64,000 nucleotides of DNA from an uncultured Gilliamella sp. (GTDB lineage Bacteria; Pseudomonadota; Gammaproteobacteria; Enterobacterales; Orbaceae). The stretch lies in assembly GCA_946482005.1 (NCBI GenBank), contig CAMLPV010000001.1:186001-250000 (forward strand), in the 5' to 3' direction. The notes under the pieces were generated by a model. That model did no database searches and was not told where the DNA came from. It was given only the letters and a program-made list of their open reading frames with translations. A program made the translations under genes and the position numbers. Shown here one piece after another: positions 58,080 to 64,000 of the stretch (position 1 is its first letter; the number at the start of each line of letters is the position of its first letter).

Positions 58080-58100
58080 ACCGCCTGTTGGCGGTTTTTT
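58080..58100 (+). terminator. Rho-independent terminator before tail gene M
   Basis: ACCGCC, loop TGTT, GGCGGT followed by T6, ending 16 bases before the M start. It closes the cargo/CRISPR insertion. Confidence 0.85.
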
Positions 58101-58116
58101 ATTGTCTGGAGAAAAT

Positions 58117-58446
58117 ATGGAAACATTCAGTTGGGAGCTTGCTCCAGGTTTAACAGTTAAAGCTGAACCAAGGGTCAAACTTATCAAATTTGGTGATGGT
58201 TACGAACAACGCGTTAGAGATGGGATTAATAACGATCTACGTTTATATGACGTAAGTTTGAATGTTCCTAGAGATGATGCTGCTATGATTGATGACTTTC
58301 TAACACGGCATGGTGGTGTTCATGCCTTCAAATGGCGAGAGCCAAACACCAATCGATTAATCACAGTTAAATGTCCATCATGGTCAACAAATGTTAAACA
58401 TACAGTAATATCAATTACTGCAACATTTGAGGAGGTTGTAGTATGA
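58117..58446 (+). CDS. Minor tail protein M-like
   Basis: The 109-residue protein matches the phage minor tail family: TFSWELAPGLTVKAEPRVKL, KFGDGYEQRV, GGVHAFKWREPN and TFEEVVV. In lambda, M is part of the tail tip. Its stop overlaps the L start (ATGA). ATG 58117 follows CTGGAGAAA; the TTG upstream adds residues not seen in the family. Confidence 0.88.
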   Translation: METFSWELAPGLTVKAEPRVKLIKFGDGYEQRVRDGINNDLRLYDVSLNVPRDDAAMIDDFLTRHGGVHAFKWREPNTNRLITVKCPSWSTNVKHTVISITATFEEVVV

Positions 58447-59147
58447 TACCGCAAAAAATGCTACTCGATATAACTAAAATAGCACAAGATGCGATTGTTG
58501 ATTTGTATGAAGTTGATTTAACTAAAATTGTCGGCAACAAAACAATATTTCGATTTCACAATGGATTAAATGAGCTGAGACGACCGATAACGTGGCAATG
58601 TAATATCTATGAACCTTATCCCATAAAAGTTGAAGGTTTTGAAAAGAATGGACAGGGTGTGAGTAACCGTCCAACAATGAGTGTTAGTAATGCGATGGGC
58701 TTTATCAATGGTCTAATTGCTGATTTTGACGGTTTACTTGGTGCAATTGTCACCCGTCATGAAGTGCCTGTCAAATATCTAGATGCGGTGAATTTTGAGA
58801 ACGGTAATCAATATGCCGATCCGTTTTGCGAAATTATCTCAAATTATGTGATTGAGCAGGTAAAACAACAAAATTCAATGGTTGTTACATTTGAATTAGC
58901 ATTGCCATGTGAGTCCGACGGTGCATTAATTCCGGCTCGTGTCATTGTTGCTAACACTTGCAATTGGATATATCGCTCGTCGGAATGTGGTTATACAGGC
59001 GGTGCAGTAGCGGATGAATTCGACAAACCAACAAACGACATCACTAAAGATAAATGTAGCCGATGTTTAACTGGTTGTAAACTTCGTCATGGCCAATATG
59101 GTATTCTACCATTTGGTGGTTTTCCTACTGCTGCAAAATTATCCTAG
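58443..59147 (+). CDS. Minor tail protein L-like (Fe-S type)
   Basis: The 234-residue protein has the four conserved cysteines of gpL near its C-terminus, in ANTCNWIYRSSECGYTG and DKCSRCLTGCKLRHG, which bind an iron-sulphur cluster in lambda. It ends in the RHGQYGILPFGGFP motif. It is part of the tail tip, linking M and the hub, and overlaps M by four bases. Confidence 0.92.
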   Translation: MIPQKMLLDITKIAQDAIVDLYEVDLTKIVGNKTIFRFHNGLNELRRPITWQCNIYEPYPIKVEGFEKNGQGVSNRPTMSVSNAMGFINGLIADFDGLLGAIVTRHEVPVKYLDAVNFENGNQYADPFCEIISNYVIEQVKQQNSMVVTFELALPCESDGALIPARVIVANTCNWIYRSSECGYTGGAVADEFDKPTNDITKDKCSRCLTGCKLRHGQYGILPFGGFPTAAKLS

Positions 59148-59209
59148 TTAAAACTCAACGATTAAAAACCTATTTCCCCCTCAAATATACCTAAAAATCA
59201 GGTTAAATA

Positions 59210-59929
59210 ATGAAAAAAGAGATACTCAATCATGCTAAACAATGCGGTGAGGCTGAATGCTGCGGTTTTGTTATTGATAATAAAATCTATATGCCATGCA
59301 ACAATATATCAGCAACACCGACAAAAACATTTGAAATATCCCCCGATGATTGGATAAAAGCTGAAGAGAAGGGTGAGATTACAGCAGTTGTACATTCTCA
59401 TCCTGACGGTGAGCCAATTCTTAGTGAGGCTGATCAAATTTATCAACAGTTTACAGGTTTAGATTGGTGGCTGCTATGTGATAACCAAATTCATAAATTT
59501 AGATATATAAAACCATTATTAGGTCGAGAGTTTCAACACGGAAAAATCGATTGCCTAACAATAGTACGTGACGCCTATATGCTTGCTGGTATTGAACTAC
59601 CTGACTATGAACGTCAGGACGATTGGTGGCACAACGGTCAAAACCTCTATCTAGATTTACTGCCCCAAAACGGGTTTGTGCAAGTTGATGCGCAAGAACT
59701 GCAAGAAGGCGATATCATCATCATTTGTCTTGGCTCATCAACACCTAACCATGCAGCCATCTACATTGGCAACCAACAAATCTTACATCACTGTCCAAAT
59801 CGTCTATCTAAACGAGATATGTATGGCGGTTTTTGGATGGACTATACGCATTCAATATGGAGACATAAAAAATGGCAAAAATTCGGCTTTATGGCGATCT
59901 TAAACAATATGGCGATAAGTTCAATATGA
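59210..59929 (+). CDS. Tail tip protein K-like (JAB/MPN and NlpC/P60 domains)
   Basis: This 239-residue protein has two enzyme domains. The N-terminal JAMM metalloprotease fold has HSH-x7-S-x2-D (His62, His64, Asp75) and Glu16. The C-terminal NlpC/P60 peptidase has Cys115 in GKIDCLTIVRDAY and His181 in PNHAAIYIG. Lambda K has the same order and is needed for tail-tip assembly; the NlpC domain may cut peptidoglycan. It overlaps the I gene by 58 bases. Confidence 0.92.
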   Translation: MKKEILNHAKQCGEAECCGFVIDNKIYMPCNNISATPTKTFEISPDDWIKAEEKGEITAVVHSHPDGEPILSEADQIYQQFTGLDWWLLCDNQIHKFRYIKPLLGREFQHGKIDCLTIVRDAYMLAGIELPDYERQDDWWHNGQNLYLDLLPQNGFVQVDAQELQEGDIIIICLGSSTPNHAAIYIGNQQILHHCPNRLSKRDMYGGFWMDYTHSIWRHKKWQKFGFMAILNNMAISSI

Positions 59930-60429
59930 ACGTTGAAACAGCAGCAGAAGCATTAAATGGTTTGTATTGTCAGATAAAAGGCTTAAAAAAGCAAATTATG
60001 GACGGTTTTTTTCGCGTACGAATTAATGGTGTAGATATGAATGAGGGCAATTTACAGTTTGGGTTGCATAGCCGAATTCCTCAAAATGCCGTGATTCATA
60101 TTGTACCCAAAACAGAAGGTGCAAAAGGTGGGGCATTCAGCTTTATCGCAGGTGCTGTAATGTTTGTTGTTGGGGCTATTTTTTACTGGACGCCAATGGG
60201 TTATCCATTGATGGCAACAGGTGTGGGCTTAATGATCGGTGGTGTAGCCATGATGCTAACCAAGCTACCCAAAACCGAGAAATTAGCCGATGGAGGTACT
60301 AATAAAAACACCTCTTTTTCTAATCTGGACAACACGATAGCACAGGGTGCACCAGTACCACTTTGCTACGGATTAACAAAAATAGGCTCTAAAGTTTTAT
60401 CACAGGGGTTGGAAACAATAGATGGGTAA
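59872..60429 (+). CDS. Tail assembly protein I-like
   Basis: The 185-residue protein begins MAKIRLYGDLKQYGDKFNMN (ubiquitin-like strand) and has a central hydrophobic region (FSFIAGAVMFVVGAIFYWTP and GVGLMIGGVAMML). It ends with NTIAQGAPVPLCYG, the gpI family signature. It is required for tail-tip assembly in lambda and is not in the finished virion. It overlaps K upstream and J by eight bases. Confidence 0.9.
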   Translation: MAKIRLYGDLKQYGDKFNMNVETAAEALNGLYCQIKGLKKQIMDGFFRVRINGVDMNEGNLQFGLHSRIPQNAVIHIVPKTEGAKGGAFSFIAGAVMFVVGAIFYWTPMGYPLMATGVGLMIGGVAMMLTKLPKTEKLADGGTNKNTSFSNLDNTIAQGAPVPLCYGLTKIGSKVLSQGLETIDG

Positions 60430-63400
60430 AGGTAAAAAAAAGGCTAAAACGCCCACAGAGGCGCAAGATAACTTAAAATCAAATCAGCAACTGAGTATTA
60501 TTGATTTGTTGTGTGAAGGACAGATAGAAGGACCAGTGAATGGCCTACAAAGCGTTTTTTTAAACGATACGCCAATTCAAGCACCAAACGGTTCATACAA
60601 CTTCAAGGGAGTTGAAGTCGAATGGACGGCTGGCGTTCAGTCACAAGCACCGCTTGAGAGTTTTCTAGCAACGGAAAACGAAGTGCCTGTTAATCTTGAG
60701 GTAAAGGCATCAACCCCGATTGTACGAACCATTACCGACCCCAATATTGACAGAGTTCGGGTTACAGTTGGTGTACAGTCATTAAGCTCAACGGACAAAA
60801 AAGGCAACATTAACCGAACATCGGTGTCAATGGCAATTCAAATCGGTACGGGCCACATGTGGGAAACGGTAAAAACTGTTGATTTAATCGATAAAAAAAC
60901 CCGCTCACAGTATTTAACATCGGTTATTTTAGATGATTTACCTCCGAAACCGTTTAACATTCGAGTAGTGCGCAGAACGCAAGATAGCACGTCATCATTA
61001 TTAGCTAATAATACGCTGTGGAGTTCGTACACAGAAATTTATGATACCAAATTTTCATATCCAAATACTGCGGTAGTTGGACTAAAATTCGATTCATCGC
61101 AATTTAGTGGTGTACCTCGCCGAAACTATTTAATCAAAGGTATGATAGTTAAAGTGCCTGACAATTACGACCCTGAGACGAGAGAATATAAAGGTTTTTG
61201 GTCAGGAAATTTCAAGCTTGCTTGGGCAAATAACCCAGCTTGGATATTTTACGATATTTTGACTAACACACGTTACGGTATGGGGAATCGCATCAGTCAA
61301 TTCGGTGTTGATAAATTTGCGTTATATACCATTTCTCAATATTGTGATCAGTTAGTCGATGACGGTTTCGGTGGCAAAGAGCCAAGATTTACCTGTAATT
61401 GCTATATTACCGAGCAACGACAGGCGTATGAGGTTATTCATGATTTATGCTCGATATTTCGGGGGATGCCGATTTGGGACGGTACACAATATACAGCCGT
61501 TATGGATAGACCAAGTGACCCTGTGGCGATTTATTCAAATGCGAACGTTGTCGATGGTCAATTCAACTACACGTCAGCCGCGCAAAAATCACGGCATACA
61601 GCTGTGCACGTACGTTATATTGACCCCAATAATAACTGGGAGACCACAACCGAATACGTTGCTGATGATGAGTTAATTAAACGATTCGGGTTGAATGTTG
61701 CTCAAGTCGATGCATTTGGCTGTACATCGAGAGGGCAGGCACATAGAGTTGGGAAATGGCTAATTCAAACCGAAAAATTAGAGACACAAACCGTTACATT
61801 CAATGTAGGACGTGAAGGTATTAGACATTTGCCTGGGGATATTATTGGTATTACTGATAATGATTTTGCAGGTACGACTATCGGTGGACGAATTTTAGAG
61901 GCAAATGGTAGTACTATTAAGTTAGACCGTGATATTGACATTAAAAATATGAAAAATGCGTATTTAAGTGTAACTGATACCAATATGCAACTACATAAAA
62001 TTAAAATTCAAGCACAAGTCAAACCCAATCAGCTTGTTTTGGTAAATAGTGTTAGTGTTGATGATTATTCTGTTTGGGGACTATATGACAATAAAATCAA
62101 GCCACGATTATTCAAAGCTCTTTCCATTACAGAAAACAGTGATGGCACTTACTCTATCACTGCGCTAGAACATGAAACTAGGAAAGAGGAAATTGTTGAT
62201 AACGGCGCTAAATTTGAAGAGGAAAGCGGTTCTATTTTTAGTTGGTTAATTCCGCCTGTAGAGCAGCTGCAGACTGAAATTATCCCTGAATCTGATCTCT
62301 ATCAAGCACGATTATCATGGTCTACACCTCGCACGATTCAAAACTTGAGATTCGAAGTAAAAATCTATCGTGATGATAAACTAATTAGTCGTGAAACTGT
62401 TAATAATACTGAATATTACCTATCAGACTTGCAACAAGGTAAATTCAATGCAACAGTCAGAGGAGTGGCAGAAGATGGGCGATTGGGTGATGAAAGAACT
62501 ATCGCATTTTCAATATTACCACCAGCAAAACCTTCAGGATTAGTATTAACGCCAAGTGCATTTAATATTGCAGTTCGCCCCGTTATGACAGCAACATCTA
62601 GCTTAGGTACTCAGTTCGAGTTTTATAAAGGCACCACCAAAGCAGAGGTCGAGGCACAGACCAACTACTTGGGTCGCGCGATGTCATTAACAGATGTTGA
62701 CTGCACTCCAGATACCGAATATTGGTATGGTGTAAATGCGGTTAATGTTGTTGGGCGTTCAGATATGTATATCGCTAACACTCGAACATTAGTTGCAGAA
62801 AATGGCGCCGGTGGTCTATTTAGAATTCAAACAGATGATGGCAAATTTCCTGATAATGATACAGCAACACAAATGTTTTATCGTGAATTCGGCTTTTATC
62901 CCGCTCGTGATACAACATTAATCATTTACTCACTAGCTGCTGACGGTAAAGTTTCTCACTCGGAAGCTAGGCTATACAACGGTGCACAGTGGATAGAGCC
63001 GAAAATGTTCATTGACGGTGATTTAATTGCAACAGGAACAATGCGTGGTGATAGGTTAATTGCTGGTACTGAAATCAAAGCGCCGTTAATAACCGGCGGG
63101 CAAATGATTGCCGGTAGTGTAATAAGTGCAGGGACACCACCAGCATTTGAGTTACTGCCAGACGGTACTGTACATGCTCGTAAAGCCGTTATATCAGGTG
63201 ATATATATGCGAAATCAGGACAATTGAATAACGTTATTATCAATGAAAACTGTCAAATTAAAGGTACTTTAAATGTAAATCAAATAAAAGGAAATGTCCT
63301 TTCGGCAAGGATTTTTAATAAAAACATTCGTCTCAAAGGTAAGCATCCAAATGAGAAAATTCATGTGATGAGTGTTGAGGCATCAGGAGAATGGCAAACA

Positions 63401-63712
63401 CTTTGTTTTACCGAGACAATAGGTGTCCACGGTGGAAGGAACATAATAGGTTTGCCAAGAGAGGATGAGAAAATATACGGAAGGATGTGTTTTTTATTCA
63501 ATGATCAATACGCCTACGAAGTTAATCAATTTCACATAGTAGGTATAGGATTTCGTAATTTAATTTTGCCTATTCCACCATTCTCTAATGGTGAACGAGT
63601 GGAAATATCAGTAACGATTAATAATCCCATGTCTGAGACTTGTATTTATAATTTGTCTTTTAACTCCCTAGTTTTTCTAATGAAAAACTCAAACGGTTTT
63701 CTACCTGACTAA
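60422..63712 (+). CDS. Tip attachment protein J-like (central tail hub/fibre)
   Basis: The 1096-residue protein begins KKKAKTPTEAQDNLKSNQQL, continues SIIDLLCEGQIEGP and FLNDTPIQAPNG, contains GVQSLSSTDKKGNI and WANNPAWIFYDILTNTRYG, and has fibronectin-like repeats from about residue 620. A variable C-terminus follows from about 850. J contacts the host receptor in lambda. The gene is intact and complete in the window. Confidence 0.93.
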   Translation: MGKGKKKAKTPTEAQDNLKSNQQLSIIDLLCEGQIEGPVNGLQSVFLNDTPIQAPNGSYNFKGVEVEWTAGVQSQAPLESFLATENEVPVNLEVKASTPIVRTITDPNIDRVRVTVGVQSLSSTDKKGNINRTSVSMAIQIGTGHMWETVKTVDLIDKKTRSQYLTSVILDDLPPKPFNIRVVRRTQDSTSSLLANNTLWSSYTEIYDTKFSYPNTAVVGLKFDSSQFSGVPRRNYLIKGMIVKVPDNYDPETREYKGFWSGNFKLAWANNPAWIFYDILTNTRYGMGNRISQFGVDKFALYTISQYCDQLVDDGFGGKEPRFTCNCYITEQRQAYEVIHDLCSIFRGMPIWDGTQYTAVMDRPSDPVAIYSNANVVDGQFNYTSAAQKSRHTAVHVRYIDPNNNWETTTEYVADDELIKRFGLNVAQVDAFGCTSRGQAHRVGKWLIQTEKLETQTVTFNVGREGIRHLPGDIIGITDNDFAGTTIGGRILEANGSTIKLDRDIDIKNMKNAYLSVTDTNMQLHKIKIQAQVKPNQLVLVNSVSVDDYSVWGLYDNKIKPRLFKALSITENSDGTYSITALEHETRKEEIVDNGAKFEEESGSIFSWLIPPVEQLQTEIIPESDLYQARLSWSTPRTIQNLRFEVKIYRDDKLISRETVNNTEYYLSDLQQGKFNATVRGVAEDGRLGDERTIAFSILPPAKPSGLVLTPSAFNIAVRPVMTATSSLGTQFEFYKGTTKAEVEAQTNYLGRAMSLTDVDCTPDTEYWYGVNAVNVVGRSDMYIANTRTLVAENGAGGLFRIQTDDGKFPDNDTATQMFYREFGFYPARDTTLIIYSLAADGKVSHSEARLYNGAQWIEPKMFIDGDLIATGTMRGDRLIAGTEIKAPLITGGQMIAGSVISAGTPPAFELLPDGTVHARKAVISGDIYAKSGQLNNVIINENCQIKGTLNVNQIKGNVLSARIFNKNIRLKGKHPNEKIHVMSVEASGEWQTLCFTETIGVHGGRNIIGLPREDEKIYGRMCFLFNDQYAYEVNQFHIVGIGFRNLILPIPPFSNGERVEISVTINNPMSETCIYNLSFNSLVFLMKNSNGFLPD

Positions 63713-63773
63713 ACGATTAATAACAATTATGACATTAAACACCTAAATGTCATTATACAAATGAGAGGAAAAC

Positions 63774-64000
63774 ATGGCAAAAATATCAGGAATTTTAACT
63801 GATGGTGCAGGTCAAATTATCAATGACTGCACTATAGAACTATATGCAAAGAAAACGACTAACAAAGTATTAACTCAAACGCAAACATTTCAAGTGTCTG
63901 AGAACGGCAAATATTCAATGAATGTATTGCCATGTGAATATGAAGTTAGCTTAATCATTAACGGTTTCCCCAAAAAGCGACTTGGAAAAATCAATGTTTA
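63774..64000 (+). CDS. Side tail fibre, N-terminal part (cut by window edge)
   Basis: The frame from ATG 63774 reads MAKISGILTDGAGQIINDCT, then IELYAKKTTNKVL and ends in NGFPKKRLGKINV at the edge. This is the conserved N-terminal domain of prophage side tail fibres (Stf type), which attaches the fibre to the tail. A GAGAGGAAAAC ribosome site precedes it. The receptor-binding part lies outside the window. Confidence 0.85.
   Translation, partial: MAKISGILTDGAGQIINDCTIELYAKKTTNKVLTQTQTFQVSENGKYSMNVLPCEYEVSLIINGFPKKRLGKINV

Overview
The window looks like the chromosome of an AT-rich gammaproteobacterium with a boundary into a prophage-derived element. The core proteins (HldD, WaaF, Hpt, TadA, DapB, Rep, DusA, TamA/TamB, BamE, CmoM) resemble their enterobacterial counterparts closely, while base composition is far more AT-rich. 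This fits an Orbaceae-type gut symbiont (Gilliamella-like). That placement is an inference from protein resemblance; no rRNA is present.

Positions 1-26.9 kb are mostly ordinary chromosome: heptose/LPS genes (waaF, hldD), a kdsD/gutQ-type isomerase gene broken by one base, a four-carbon acid-sugar (D-threonate-like) catabolic cassette (DeoR regulator, DUF1537 kinase, PdxA2, GntP permease), tRNA modification genes (cmoM, mnmD, tadA, dusA), envelope genes (plsC, tamAB, bamE), hpt, dapB, an MFS transporter, fklB and rep. One foreign-looking island (20.8-22.7 kb) holds a very AT-rich metallo-beta-lactamase-fold gene between long inverted repeats. A tRNA-Arg(UCU) gene at 26.85 kb marks the start of a decayed stretch (26.9-29.6 kb).

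From about 29.6 kb to the end lies a lambdoid element. Its immunity region is organised like lambda: left operators (30.39-30.42 kb), a RexA/RexB-like pair, a CI/S24 repressor, three right operators and cro, followed by two replication genes and an antiterminator Q. From 36.8 to 50.5 kb the layout is scrambled. A block with the Q 3' end and two small genes occurs twice, Rz/Rz1 occurs twice, and three unrelated receptor-binding or enzymatic tail proteins (beta-helix plus phosphodiester glycosidase, S74-chaperoned fibre, SGNH hydrolase) sit between. Small relics of terminase genes remain at 40.3-40.7 kb.

The second lysis cassette (holin, M15 endolysin, Rz, Rz1) leads directly into a complete lambda-type tail module: tube, G/GT with a -1 slippery site, tape measure, M, L, K, I, J and the start of a side fibre. 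No portal, protease, capsid, head-tail connector or intact terminase is present. That is the arrangement of F-type tailocins (phage-tail bacteriocins), so the element may be a domesticated, headless lambdoid tail. Inside the tail module, between tape measure and M, sits an orphan type I-E-like CRISPR array (14 intact repeats plus one degenerate) flanked by two cargo genes that share a 5' leader.

Several breaks in otherwise well-formed genes (kdsD-like, rexA-like, rexB-like, tail fibre assembly) are each repaired by adding one base to a homopolymer run, so sequencing error should be excluded before calling them dead.
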